Origin: Herbinix hemicellulosilytica
Lineage (GTDB): Bacteria > Bacillota > Clostridia > Lachnospirales > Lachnospiraceae
Length of the DNA: 64,000 nucleotides
Assembly: GCF_002904165.1 (NCBI RefSeq)
Contig: NZ_CVTD020000015.1
Location: 1-64,000 of the forward strand
Direction: 5' to 3'
Shown here: positions 1-8,411 of the stretch, piece by piece
How positions within the stretch are numbered: position 1 is the stretch's first letter
How the letters are laid out: every line of letters begins with the position of its first letter
Notes under the pieces: model-generated
Told to the model about the DNA's origin: nothing
Databases searched by the model: none
The model's input: only the letters and a program-made list of their open reading frames with translations
Position numbers and translations under genes: made by a program

Positions 1-376
1 AAAAACCATTCGGTTATTTTTTACATTTATATTTTACTTATACTGTAATACTTCAAATATATTAACAAAATTAAATTATGTTTTTACTTAACCGAAATTT
101 ACTTTTTTTAACTTTTTCCTATAGAATTTTTAGGAAAATTATTTATAGTAAACGTTTAGTTAACGGTTGTATTATATTATACATGTAATTTATTTTATTA
201 TTGTCGGTCGTTAAAATATAGTTATTTACAATTTATAAGTATTTTTACTTGTGATATTAATATCTCATAAATGTAGCTAAAGCAACATTTATATAATTAA
301 AATCATTATATAATACATACAGTAAGAAAATTATTATCTACGAAAATTTAACTTAAGATATCTGGGAGGATAATGT

Positions 377-1120
377 ATGATAAGGCAAATAATAAAAATT
401 GATGAAGATTTATGTAACGGATGTGGATTATGTGTAAGTACCTGCCACGAAGGGGCTATAGGCATAATTAACGGGAAAGCTAAACTTCTAAGGGACGATT
501 ATTGTGACGGGCTAGGCAACTGCCTTCCGGTATGTCCGACGGGTGCCATAAGTTTTGAGATGAGAGAAGCGGCTGAGTTTAATGAAGAAGCCGTTAAAAT
601 GAATATGGAAAGGCAAAAAATGGCACATATCCGTCATGAACATGCCGGTTGTCCGGGCTCAAGAATGATGCAGCTTCATAAAGAAAATACTGATGATGCT
701 CATGAAAACAACGTAAGTGATGGCAAAAATACGGACAATATTTATCCTAAAAGCATGCTTTCGCAATGGCCGGTTCAGATTCAACTGGTTCCATATAATG
801 CGCCATATTTTGATGAAGCGGAAGTTTTGGTTGCCGCAGACTGTACAGCATATGCTTACAGAAATTTCCATTCATTTATGAAGAATAAGATAACCCTAAT
901 AGGATGCCCTAAACTGGATGATGTGGATTATTCTGAAAAACTAACTCAAATAATAAAATACAACAATATAAAAAGTATTACGGTAATCCGTATGGAAGTG
1001 CCTTGCTGCGGCGGAATTGTTCATGCGGTAAAAACAGCAATATTAAACAGTGGAAAATTAATACCTTGGAGAATTGTAATTATCTCTACAGACGGACAGA
1101 TATTGGAAGATACTAATTAA
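377..1120 (+). CDS. 4Fe-4S dicluster-type iron-sulfur protein of unknown role
   Basis: A 247-residue protein with a ferredoxin-like N-terminus. The first motif has C13, C16, C19 and C23. The second has C43, C49 and C53-Pro, but Leu46 sits where the middle Cys of a CxxCxxC would be. The region after residue 85 has more cysteines (around 92, a GCPK and a late PCCGG), so it may bind a further cofactor or undergo thiol chemistry. There are no membrane segments, so it is probably cytoplasmic and involved in electron transfer or redox sensing. The ATG follows GGGAGG by 7 nt. It stands alone, 126 bp from the next gene. The fold family is clear; the partner and the reaction are not. Confidence 0.8.
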   Translation: MIRQIIKIDEDLCNGCGLCVSTCHEGAIGIINGKAKLLRDDYCDGLGNCLPVCPTGAISFEMREAAEFNEEAVKMNMERQKMAHIRHEHAGCPGSRMMQLHKENTDDAHENNVSDGKNTDNIYPKSMLSQWPVQIQLVPYNAPYFDEAEVLVAADCTAYAYRNFHSFMKNKITLIGCPKLDDVDYSEKLTQIIKYNNIKSITVIRMEVPCCGGIVHAVKTAILNSGKLIPWRIVIISTDGQILEDTN

Positions 1121-1158
1121 TTGCATTGTAAGACAATAGATTTCTAAAATAGTAACAG

Positions 1159-1187
1159 TTGACAGTTTCCTTTAATACGGATATAAT
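1159..1187 (+). promoter_or_regulatory. Consensus sigma-A promoter of the EamA gene
   Basis: TTGACA (1159-1164), a 17-bp spacer and TATAAT (1182-1187), a perfect match to the vegetative consensus. It lies 60 bp upstream of the transporter start, so the transporter is transcribed on its own. Confidence 0.85.
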
Positions 1188-1246
1188 ATTTCTTGAGTTT
1201 TCGGTATTGATTATTACTAATTACATACGAGGAAACGGAGACAACT

Positions 1247-2128
1247 ATGGAAAAGCAATCCGGAAAAAATATAGCATCCAAACTGGCATTGTTCGGAGCT
1301 TCCGTAATTTGGGGAAGCTCTTTCCTTGTGGTCAAAAAATCAATGGACAGTATGCAGCCCCATACCTTGCTTGCTTTACGTTTTACCATAGGCAGTATAC
1401 TTCTTTGCATAATATTTATGAATCGGCTTAAAAATCTCAATAAAGAATACTTTTTAAAGGGCGGTATAATCGGTGTATTTTTATTTATAGCATATAGTCT
1501 GCAGACCATAGGAATTACCGATACAACTCCGGGTAAAAACGCATTTTTGACGGCTATTTATTGCGTTATTGTTCCGTACCTTTATTGGATTATTGAGAAA
1601 AATAAGCCTGACATTTATAATATTTTTGCAGGGATACTTTGTCTTACCGGAATAGGTTTTGTATCCTTAAACAATGATTTCAAAATCCGGTTCGGTGATA
1701 CATTCACCTTAATAAGCGGTTTTTTTTATGCGGCTCATATGGTAGCATTGAGTAAATTGACCAAAGATAAAGACCCTGTACTGTTAACTATAGTTCAGTT
1801 CGGTTATACGGCGATTTTTTCCTGGATTATAGCCTTGCTGTTTGAGGATATCCCAAGATCATGGAAACAAAACGTCATTTTTGAAGTTTTATATTTGTCT
1901 GTGTTTGCCACTGCAGTGGCTTTATTGCTTCAGACCATAGGTCAAAAATATACAAAACCTGCTCCGGCATCCATAATATTAAGTCTGGAAGCGGTATTTG
2001 GAGTCCTGTTTTCTGTAATATTTTATGAGGAAGAAGTAACATTTAAATTAATGATCGGATTTTTACTTATTTTCATTTCGGTCATTACGTCAGAATCAAA
2101 ATGGGATTTTTTAAAAAAAAATAAATAA
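1247..2128 (+). CDS. EamA/DMT-family membrane transporter
   Basis: A 293-residue hydrophobic protein with about ten membrane helices in two EamA halves (roughly residues 10-140 and 150-285). The first half opens with the family-typical segment ASVIWGSSF, and the second has a PAPASIILSLEAVFG stretch like the conserved end of EamA repeats. The family exports or imports small metabolites such as amino acids and purines, and the substrate cannot be read from sequence. The ATG follows GAGGAAACGGAG. It has its own consensus promoter and a hairpin downstream, so it looks monocistronic. Confidence 0.88.
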   Translation: MEKQSGKNIASKLALFGASVIWGSSFLVVKKSMDSMQPHTLLALRFTIGSILLCIIFMNRLKNLNKEYFLKGGIIGVFLFIAYSLQTIGITDTTPGKNAFLTAIYCVIVPYLYWIIEKNKPDIYNIFAGILCLTGIGFVSLNNDFKIRFGDTFTLISGFFYAAHMVALSKLTKDKDPVLLTIVQFGYTAIFSWIIALLFEDIPRSWKQNVIFEVLYLSVFATAVALLLQTIGQKYTKPAPASIILSLEAVFGVLFSVIFYEEEVTFKLMIGFLLIFISVITSESKWDFLKKNK

Positions 2129-2176
2129 ATTATATCGTATATGCAAATACTAATAAGTTTAATAAATGTAAAAAAT

Positions 2177-2210
2177 CCACTTGACAAAATTATCAAGTGG
2201 GTTTATTATT
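2177..2210 (+). terminator. Hairpin after the EamA gene
   Basis: An 8-bp perfect stem, CCACTTGA (2177-2184) with TCAAGTGG (2193-2200), has an 8-nt loop and is followed by a T-rich tail. The T-tract is interrupted, so termination may be partial. Confidence 0.6.
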
Positions 2211-2218
2211 ATACTAAA

Positions 2219-2265
2219 ACATAGTAATTTAATATGTTTACTATGTGATAGTTATAGCATATAAT
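2219..2265 (+). promoter_or_regulatory. Promoter and overlapping inverted repeat ahead of cysK
   Basis: ACATAGTAA (2219-2227) and TTACTATGT (2238-2246) form a perfect 9-bp inverted repeat with a 10-nt spacer. The right arm overlaps a TTTACT -35 (2237-2242), which is 17 bp from a TATAAT -10 (2260-2265). This is the geometry of a repressor operator, and cysteine control of cysK would make sense. The sequence does not match the CymR box as I remember it, so the regulator is unknown. Confidence 0.45.
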
Positions 2266-2352
2266 ATTATATGTATTTTATTAAATATCTATTGTAAATA
2301 ATAGAAAGAGAATATAATTTAATCTAAAATAAAAAAGAAAGGAACAGTGCGT

Positions 2353-3285
2353 ATGGCAAACATTAAAACTCAAATCACCCAGTTGGTCGGAAACACACCG
2401 CTTTTAGAATTAACCAATTATAACAAAAATCACGGAGTAAAAGGCAGAATAATAGGAAAACTGGAGTACTATAATCCGGCAGGAAGCGTAAAGGACCGTA
2501 TTGCGAAGAAGATGCTGGAGGAAGCTTTAAAATCCGGTCAGATAAATAAAGATACCGTTATTATCGAGCCTACCAGCGGTAATACCGGTATAGGGTTAGC
2601 CAGCATTTGCGCAAGTTTAGGTCTCAGACTTATTATTACAATGCCCGATACCATGAGTATTGAAAGACGAAACCTTATGAAAGCATACGGTGCTGAACTT
2701 GTACTTACCGAAGGTGCAAAGGGAATGAAAGGAGCCATTGAAAAAGCCAAAGAACTTCACGAAAACACCCCTAACAGCTTTATACCTTCCCAATTTGAAA
2801 ATCCCAATAATCCTAAAGTACATGAAGAGACAACCGGTGTTGAAATTTGGAATGATACGGACGGCCAGGTAGACATCTTTGTTGCCGGTATCGGAACCGG
2901 AGGTACCATAACCGGAGCCGGAGCTTACTTAAAATCCAAGAATCCCAATATTAAGATAGTGGCTGTTGAGCCTGCGGATTCTCCGGTATTGTCCGAAGGC
3001 AGGGCTGGTTCCCATAAGATTCAGGGTATCGGTGCAGGTTTTGTACCTAAAATTTTAAATACAAGCATTTATGACGAAATTATTACCGTAAAGAACGAAG
3101 ACGCATTTGAAACATCAAGAAAACTGGCAAAATCCGACGGTGTCCTGGTCGGTATATCTTCCGGAGCAGCTTTATGGGCAGCAACACAGGTCGCATTAAG
3201 AGACGAAAGCAAAGGAAAGAACATAGTAGTTATTCTGCCTGATACCGGTGAAAGATATCTGTCCACTCCTTTGTTCTCCGAGTAA
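2353..3285 (+). CDS. cysK: Cysteine synthase A (O-acetylserine sulfhydrylase)
   Basis: A fold-type II PLP enzyme of 310 residues that makes L-cysteine from O-acetyl-L-serine and sulfide. The PLP lysine is K47 in [21 protein letters not shown] is the substrate loop, and the glycine-rich phosphate loop is [10 protein letters not shown]. Length is normal for CysK. A GTG lies 6 nt upstream in frame, but AAAGGAA is only about 3 nt from it and 8 nt from ATG 2353, so the ATG is chosen. No serine acetyltransferase gene adjoins it. A strong terminator follows. Confidence 0.95.
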   Translation: MANIKTQITQLVGNTPLLELTNYNKNHGVKGRIIGKLEYYNPAGSVKDRIAKKMLEEALKSGQINKDTVIIEPTSGNTGIGLASICASLGLRLIITMPDTMSIERRNLMKAYGAELVLTEGAKGMKGAIEKAKELHENTPNSFIPSQFENPNNPKVHEETTGVEIWNDTDGQVDIFVAGIGTGGTITGAGAYLKSKNPNIKIVAVEPADSPVLSEGRAGSHKIQGIGAGFVPKILNTSIYDEIITVKNEDAFETSRKLAKSDGVLVGISSGAALWAATQVALRDESKGKNIVVILPDTGERYLSTPLFSE

Positions 3286-3304
3286 TTATATAATCTTTAT
3301 GTAA

Positions 3305-3345
3305 AGAGTTAAAGGTATTCATCCATACCTTTAACTCTATTTTTA
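3305..3345 (+). terminator. Rho-independent terminator of cysK
   Basis: A perfect 14-bp stem (3305-3318 with 3325-3338) has a 6-nt loop TCATCC and is followed by ATTTTTA. It is nearly symmetrical, but the only gene ending here is cysK. Confidence 0.9.
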
Positions 3346-3502
3346 TGAGTAATAATACTGAGCATTATTTTTAATCAGCATTAAAGAATATTTTTCTTAA
3401 TTACGTTTTAGTTTAAGGAGAAGAGTTTAGTTCGTATGTACTAATGATAATCCGATTAAACATATAATATAGGGATAAATTATATTAGGTGATAAGCATT
3501 TT

Positions 3503-4324
3503 ATGGCAACAATAATATTGGATGCCGGCCACGGTGGCAATGACCTCGGTGACGCTTACGGCCACAGATTTGAAAAGAATGATAATTTAAAGCTGACCCT
3601 AGCGGTAGGTGCGGAACTGGAAAAATACGGCTACCAGGTCGAATATACAAGAATTACGGATATGTATCTTTCGCAATTTGACAGAGTAGATATAGCTAAT
3701 AATATAGGTGGAGATTTTCTTCTTACTATACATAGGGTAGTAGGAGAACTGCCCTTATCCGAAGGCGGGCTTGGGTTTTACGTAAATGAACGTGGAGGTA
3801 TAGCGGAAGAAGCTGCGGTAAATATAGCAGATGCATTATTTCCGTTGGGATTTTGCAATTACAGTATTGAAGTCAGAAGCGAACTTCCTATACTAACCAG
3901 AACAAACATGCCGACTCTTATGATGGGAATAGGCAATATGAATTCTGAAGCCGATAACCTGTTTTTTGATACCAGACTTAATGATATAGCGGCAGCTATA
4001 GCTTTAGGTATATATAACACAATACCGGTCGGAAATTCTAATAATTTCAGTACTCAGGATAACATATTTACAAGTACCGATTATAACGGTAACACAAGCA
4101 ATTATACCGTTTTTTATGGGGTACAGATAGGCCTTTTTTCGGAATATAGGAATGCCGTAGCTTTATATGAGGAATTGCTTATGAAAGGATATGAAGCTTA
4201 TGTTGATTACAAGGAACCTTATTATAGGGTGATTGTTGGGGCTTGTAATGATTTGGATGCTGTTGCACAACTGGAATTCCGCTTGAATTTAGAAGGTTAT
4301 GACACCCTTATCGTAGAACTGTAA
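3503..4324 (+). CDS. N-acetylmuramoyl-L-alanine amidase-like protein with SPOR domain, possibly inactive
   Basis: 273 residues with an Amidase_3 fold (about 1-180) and a C-terminal SPOR-like peptidoglycan-binding repeat (about 200-273). The zinc ligands of the family are present: H10 in DAGHGG, E24 in FEKN and H77 in TIHRV. The catalytic Glu normally found in the late V-E-x-G-F motif is replaced by G142 in TLMMGIGNMNS. No signal peptide or membrane helix is visible, which is odd for a wall hydrolase. The family cleaves the amide between MurNAc and L-Ala. This copy may bind rather than cut. ATG follows TAGGTGAT by about 10 nt. Confidence 0.75.
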   Translation: MATIILDAGHGGNDLGDAYGHRFEKNDNLKLTLAVGAELEKYGYQVEYTRITDMYLSQFDRVDIANNIGGDFLLTIHRVVGELPLSEGGLGFYVNERGGIAEEAAVNIADALFPLGFCNYSIEVRSELPILTRTNMPTLMMGIGNMNSEADNLFFDTRLNDIAAAIALGIYNTIPVGNSNNFSTQDNIFTSTDYNGNTSNYTVFYGVQIGLFSEYRNAVALYEELLMKGYEAYVDYKEPYYRVIVGACNDLDAVAQLEFRLNLEGYDTLIVEL

Positions 4325-4395
4325 CATGAGCTTTTCCCATGAATAAAAGTCTGTTATTATTAACTTATCATATTTAATAAATGGTCGTACGGTGC

Positions 4396-4424
4396 TTGAC
4401 TTACATTTTAATTTAAATTATAAT
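4396..4424 (+). promoter_or_regulatory. Promoter of the yicC-remA-rpoZ operon
   Basis: TTGACT (4396-4401), a 17-bp spacer and TATAAT (4419-4424), about 90 bp upstream of yicC. A near-perfect vegetative promoter. Confidence 0.75.
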
Positions 4425-4514
4425 TAATTAGATATATAATCAATTAAATATTTACTTAAAAAATTTTACAAAATAACCACGTTTTATAATTATTTATAAG
4501 AAAGTGTGTGTTTT

Positions 4515-5396
4515 ATGATAAAAAGTATGACAGGCTTTGGGAGAAGCGAAGTAAGCAGCCAGGATAGAAAAATCACGGTAGAAATGAAATCCGTAAATCA
4601 CAGATACTGTGATATTACTATTAAACTCCCGAAAAAACTCAGTTTTTTTGAAGCAGGCATCAGGAATTTACTTAAAAGTTATATCGGTAGAGGTAAAGTT
4701 GATGTCTTTATTACCTACGAAGATTATACGGAAAGCAATGTATGCCTGAAATATAATGCAAATCTGGCAAAAGAATATTATGAGTATCTGGTTAAAATGA
4801 GCGAAGATTTTGGCATCGAAAATGATGTCCGTACATCGGTTTTATCCAGATATCCCGAAGTTTTTACCTTGGAAGAACAGTCAGTAGACGAAGAAAAACT
4901 TTGGGAGATGGTAGAAGAAGCGGTTAGAATTGCCGCAGAAAAGTTTGTAGAGACAAGAATAATTGAAGGCGAAAACCTTAAAGCCGATTTAATACAAAAG
5001 CTTAACGGTATGAGGGAAATAGTTGATTTTATAGAAGAAAGATATCCGCAGATAATTACTGAATACAGAAACAAGCTGCTTAATAAGGTAAGAGAAATAT
5101 TGCAGGATACAAAGGTAGATGAAAGCATACTTCTTACCGAAGTAACCGTATATGCGGATAAAATTTGTGTGGACGAAGAAACCGTACGCCTGAAAAGTCA
5201 CATTAACAATATGTTAAATATATTAATGAACGAAAGTGACAATGTAGGCCGAAAACTGGACTTCATCGCGCAGGAAATGAATAGAGAGGCCAATACCATA
5301 TTGTCAAAGGTAAGTGATATAGAAGTTACCAACAAAGCAATTGACCTGAAAACCGATATTGAAAAAGTAAGAGAGCAAATTCAAAATATAGAATAA
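4515..5396 (+). CDS. yicC: YicC family endoribonuclease
   Basis: 293 residues, full length. It begins with the family signature [10 protein letters not shown] and has the YicC N-terminal domain (about 1-155) and the C-terminal DUF1732 domain ending in [15 protein letters not shown]. YicC proteins are reported to be metal-dependent endoribonucleases in RNA turnover. A GTG 9 nt upstream is in frame, but the family always starts at [10 protein letters not shown]. It is first in a run with remA and rpoZ, as in many Firmicutes. Confidence 0.93.
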   Translation: MIKSMTGFGRSEVSSQDRKITVEMKSVNHRYCDITIKLPKKLSFFEAGIRNLLKSYIGRGKVDVFITYEDYTESNVCLKYNANLAKEYYEYLVKMSEDFGIENDVRTSVLSRYPEVFTLEEQSVDEEKLWEMVEEAVRIAAEKFVETRIIEGENLKADLIQKLNGMREIVDFIEERYPQIITEYRNKLLNKVREILQDTKVDESILLTEVTVYADKICVDEETVRLKSHINNMLNILMNESDNVGRKLDFIAQEMNREANTILSKVSDIEVTNKAIDLKTDIEKVREQIQNIE

Positions 5397-5419
5397 ATAT
5401 ACCGAAAAGAGGAATAACT

Positions 5420-5686
5420 TTGAACAGGTTAATTAATATCGGATTTGGAAATGTAGTTAATTCCGGTAAAATTGTAAGTATAATCAGTCCGGATGCGGCA
5501 CCTGTAAAAAGAATGGTGCAGACAGCAAAAGACACAGGTATGGCTATTGATGCAACCTGCGGAAGGCGGACTAAGGCTGTAATTGTAACAGACAGCGGCC
5601 ATATAATTTTATCTTCCCTGCTTCCGGAAACTATAGCAGGCAGGGTTAATCAATTTTACGAGGATCATTATCAGGACAGCAATTAA
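5420..5686 (+). CDS. remA: RemA/DUF370 DNA-binding regulator
   Basis: 88 residues, full length, with the conserved [10 protein letters not shown] start, [10 protein letters not shown], the [23 protein letters not shown] core and a C-terminal PETIAGRV. In Bacillus RemA binds DNA as a ring-shaped oligomer and activates biofilm matrix and osmoprotection operons. It starts with TTG, 5 nt after GAGGAA, and no in-frame ATG upstream fits. It follows yicC by 23 nt, so it is probably co-transcribed. gmk, which normally follows, is absent. Confidence 0.92.
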   Translation: MNRLINIGFGNVVNSGKIVSIISPDAAPVKRMVQTAKDTGMAIDATCGRRTKAVIVTDSGHIILSSLLPETIAGRVNQFYEDHYQDSN

Positions 5687-5734
5687 ATTATTTTATTCGA
5701 TATAATCTTATTACATCAAAGGAGGAATCATAAA

Positions 5735-5974
5735 ATGTTGCGTCCGTCATATTCAGATTTAATTAAGGCTGTTAACAGTGAGGTGGAACCGGGAGAAGAC
5801 CCCATTGTAACCAGCAGATATTCTATCGTTATTGCAACAGCAAAGCGTGCAAAACAACTTATTAACGGATCCAAACCTTTAATCGAAACAGACAGCCGCA
5901 AACCCCTGTCTATTGCTATAGAGGAAATGAACCAGGGCAAAGTAAAAATTATTGCAGATAATGAGAAAAAATAA
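5735..5974 (+). CDS. rpoZ: RNA polymerase omega subunit
   Basis: 79 residues. It has the N-terminal MLRPSYSDL, the TSRYSIVIATAKRAKQL helix (the conserved omega motif around R28 and A37-R38) and the KPLSIAIEEM segment before a short charged tail. Omega binds the beta-prime subunit and helps RNA polymerase assembly. AAAGGAGGAATC precedes the ATG. It closes the yicC-remA-rpoZ run and is followed directly by a strong terminator. Confidence 0.93.
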   Translation: MLRPSYSDLIKAVNSEVEPGEDPIVTSRYSIVIATAKRAKQLINGSKPLIETDSRKPLSIAIEEMNQGKVKIIADNEKK

Positions 5975-5989
5975 ATAGTCTTCTTGTAC

Positions 5990-6032
5990 AAGAAAGAGTT
6001 TCGTATGCGAAACTCTTTCTTGATTAAATTTT
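5990..6032 (+). terminator. Terminator of the rpoZ operon
   Basis: A perfect 14-bp stem, AAGAAAGAGTTTCG (5990-6003) with its complement at 6008-6021, has a TATG loop and is followed by GATTAAATTTT. Confidence 0.88.
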
Positions 6033-6062
6033 GATATGACTCCGGACTAGAAAGGAATAAAT

Positions 6063-6746
6063 ATGGACTTAAAAAGTGAAGATTATAAAGAGATTGAATT
6101 TGATGATGATATAAATTATACCTCAGATATAAGTGAAATAGATAATCATTCCGAATTTAATGAGTCTGAAAAAACATATGAATCATTTGAAATAAATAAT
6201 GGTGTAAAAAAGCCCAACCGTTTAAAACGTTTTCTGTTAGATTTAATTTTTTATGCCGTTATAATATTTTCCTGTGTTTATATTATCCCTAACTTTGTTC
6301 TGCAACGTACTATTGTTGAAGGAAAGTCCATGGAAAATACCCTGTCGGACGGAGATCACCTATACGTCGAAAAAATTTCATACAGGCTTGGATTACTTAA
6401 ACGTTTCGATATTATCGTTTTCTATCCATACGGACGGGATCATGAAGATTATTATGTAAAACGAATTATAGGCCTTCCCGGAGAGACCGTTCAAATTATA
6501 GACGGTAAAATATATATAAACGGAGAGGTTCTTGAAGAAAACTATGGCAAAGAGCCTATTTTGGACCCCGGCCGGGCTGTACAGCCGATTACTTTGGCAG
6601 ATGATGAGTATTTCGTATTGGGAGATAACCGTAATATCAGCAAGGATAGCAGATATCCCAATGTAGGAAATGTCAAAAAGGAAAATATCGGCGGTAAAGC
6701 TTTTTTCAGGGTAAGCCCTTTAAATAAATTCGGTCCGATTGATTAA
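6063..6746 (+). CDS. lepB: Type I signal peptidase
   Basis: 227 residues. A 50-residue acidic cytoplasmic tail precedes one membrane helix (about 57-78) and the external S26 catalytic domain. The nucleophile is S89 in GKSMENTL, the general base is K133 in YYVKRIIGLPGE, and the box GDNRNISKDSR is intact. It removes signal peptides from secreted proteins. The acidic tail is longer than in most SipS-type enzymes, where it is around 20 residues. ATG follows AAAGGAATAAAT. It sits alone between two terminator or promoter regions. Confidence 0.93.
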   Translation: MDLKSEDYKEIEFDDDINYTSDISEIDNHSEFNESEKTYESFEINNGVKKPNRLKRFLLDLIFYAVIIFSCVYIIPNFVLQRTIVEGKSMENTLSDGDHLYVEKISYRLGLLKRFDIIVFYPYGRDHEDYYVKRIIGLPGETVQIIDGKIYINGEVLEENYGKEPILDPGRAVQPITLADDEYFVLGDNRNISKDSRYPNVGNVKKENIGGKAFFRVSPLNKFGPID

Positions 6747-6859
6747 TCGGCAATAGACGATATAATTTATGTTCTTTCATTTTCTGTTTACGTTTATATA
6801 CTTTATTGATAAAATTTCTTGTTTACATAAAATAAACAGCAAATTATAAATTTTTACGC

Positions 6860-6888
6860 TTGCATTTTATGCATTAATTAGGTAGAAT
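6860..6888 (+). promoter_or_regulatory. Probable promoter of holA
   Basis: TTGCAT (6860-6865), a 17-bp spacer and TAGAAT (6883-6888), ending 33 bp before the holA ATG. Confidence 0.55.
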
Positions 6889-6921
6889 AGAGAATGTTCC
6901 GAAAGGATGGCCGGTTAACCG

Positions 6922-7899
6922 ATGATTGTTTTAAGAGAGCATATAAAGTCAGGAGACTTTAAGCAATTCTACCTGATTTACGGAAATGAGCCTTATTTGA
7001 TAAAGCTTTACCGGGACAAATTAAGGGATGCCATTTTGGGTAATGCCGATCGGATGAATTTTTCCCGTTTTGAAGGAAAGGATATAGATCTGAAAGAAGT
7101 AAATGCTATAGCCCAGACTTTGCCCTTTTTTAGTGACAGAAGGCTTATACTTATCGAAAACAGTGAACTGTTTAAATCACAAAGTGATTTGGCTGAAATT
7201 CTGTCGGAAGCTCCCGAAAGCTCCATATTTATTTTTGTTGAAAAAGAAGTAGATAAAAGAAATAAATCTTATAAATTTATAAAAGATAAGGGTATCGTTT
7301 CCGAAATGAATACCCTTGATGAAAAAAATCTGAAACTTTTTATTGCATCTTTATTAAAATCGTCAGGAAAGAAAATAACCGAAAGTACCGCAAGTTATCT
7401 TCTTGAAAAGATCGGTACTGAAATGGAAAGTATCAGCAATGAAGTTGAAAAACTGATTTCCTATACCTGGGACAAAGATACGATAACGAATAAGGATGTG
7501 GATGAGATTGTCACAGGGCAGATTACGGGAAAAATTTTTCAGATGATGGATGCTATCGGGCTTAAACAGCAAAATAAAGCTTTGACTCTGTATTACGATT
7601 TATTATCAGTAAGGGAAAGGCCGTCCCATATCCTGTATCTGATTACAAGACATTTTAATATACTGCTTCAGATAAAGGATTTAATTGAAAACGGTTATGC
7701 ACCGGCAGCCATTACCGACAAAGTAGCGGTACCGGCTTTTACGGTAAGCAAGTATATCAGCCAGGCAAGAAACTTTACAAAAGAGCAGCTTATCGGTGCT
7801 TTAAAACTGGCAGCCGATACCGAAGAGCAAATAAAAACCGGCCGGTTGCAGGAGCAAATCGGAACAGAATTACTGATTATTCAATTCAGCAGCAATTAA
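6922..7899 (+). CDS. holA: DNA polymerase III delta subunit
   Basis: 325 residues, normal length. It has the YLIYGNEPYLIK start, the FFSDRRLILIEN segment of domain I, and a C-terminal clamp-loader collar domain with ILYLITRHFN and GRLQEQIGTELLIIQFS. Delta opens the beta clamp during loading at the replication fork. The order holA, tRNA, then rpsT-gpr-spoIIP-lepA further on follows the usual Firmicutes order, here interrupted by about 5 kb of other genes. The start at GTTAACCGATG is supported by AAAGGATGG. Confidence 0.93.
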   Translation: MIVLREHIKSGDFKQFYLIYGNEPYLIKLYRDKLRDAILGNADRMNFSRFEGKDIDLKEVNAIAQTLPFFSDRRLILIENSELFKSQSDLAEILSEAPESSIFIFVEKEVDKRNKSYKFIKDKGIVSEMNTLDEKNLKLFIASLLKSSGKKITESTASYLLEKIGTEMESISNEVEKLISYTWDKDTITNKDVDEIVTGQITGKIFQMMDAIGLKQQNKALTLYYDLLSVRERPSHILYLITRHFNILLQIKDLIENGYAPAAITDKVAVPAFTVSKYISQARNFTKEQLIGALKLAADTEEQIKTGRLQEQIGTELLIIQFSSN

Positions 7900-7909
7900 A
7901 TAATAATTT

Positions 7910-7998
7910 GGAGACGTATCGAAGTGGTCATAACGAGCTCGACTCGAAATCGAGTTGTCGGCAAAACCGGCACGTGGGTTCGAATCCCACCGTCTCCG
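7910..7998 (+). tRNA. tRNA-Ser(CGA)
   Basis: The acceptor arms GGAGACG (7910-7916) and CGTCTCC (7991-7997) pair perfectly, with G as the discriminator base. The anticodon stem CTCGA/TCGAG encloses the loop CTCGAAA, so the anticodon is CGA (7945-7947). There is a long variable arm as expected for serine, and the T-arm is GTGGG-TTCGAAT-CCCAC. CCA is not encoded. It lies 11 bp after holA and may be co-transcribed with it. Confidence 0.96.
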
Positions 7999-8004
7999 TT
8001 AAAT

Positions 8005-8048
8005 AAAAGCATTGATATTATCGGGTAAACGGTAATCAATGCTTTTTT
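8005..8048 (+). terminator. Terminator after tRNA-Ser
   Basis: A 12-bp stem, AAAAGCATTGAT (8005-8016) with ATCAATGCTTTT (8035-8046), is followed by T residues. Confidence 0.85.
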
Positions 8049-8077
8049 GCCATATAATACTATAATAGATGATATAC

Positions 8078-8411
8078 ATGTTTGATATTAATAAAAAAAG
8101 AATAATATATATTTCTATTATTTTCACTTTTTTTTATAATTGACATTAATTATTTAAATTTAAGAACATCTATTAATATCAAAAATGAAAAAGATATATT
8201 ATCATACTTAGAAAAAAAGTACAATTATAATCCTCAACTTGTTGATATCAAATGCCAGGAAAAAATAAGGATTTATGGTGCGTATATTATGTTGCAGATA
8301 ACAAAAACTTGCTCCTGATTTAAGAGAAGGTCAAATTCTTTAAAAACAGATACAAATTCTATGGCTCATCAGAAAATAGAAACCGTTAATTATTTTGTTA
8401 ATCACTACTAA
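8078..8411 (+). pseudogene. Decayed gene for a small exported or membrane-anchored protein
   Basis: No single frame is open, but a protein can be followed across frame changes. It starts at ATG 8078 with MFDINKKRIIYISIIFTFF, a typical membrane anchor. It shifts frame at the T-run near 8127-8134, continues through ILSYLEKKYNYNPQLVDIKC, and shifts again at a six-A run near 8259-8264 into NKDLWCVYYVADNKN. It meets an in-frame TAA at 8321-8323, continues as KVKFFKNRYKFYG, and ends in IETVNYFVNHY at TAA 8411. Three frame changes plus a stop mean decay rather than one sequencing slip. It resembles small Firmicutes exported proteins of unknown function. Confidence 0.6.

Noticed and set aside
1144-1509. 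Minus-strand gene overlapping the EamA start
   Set aside because: It lies opposite the clear transporter frame, has no ribosome site and no recognisable family.
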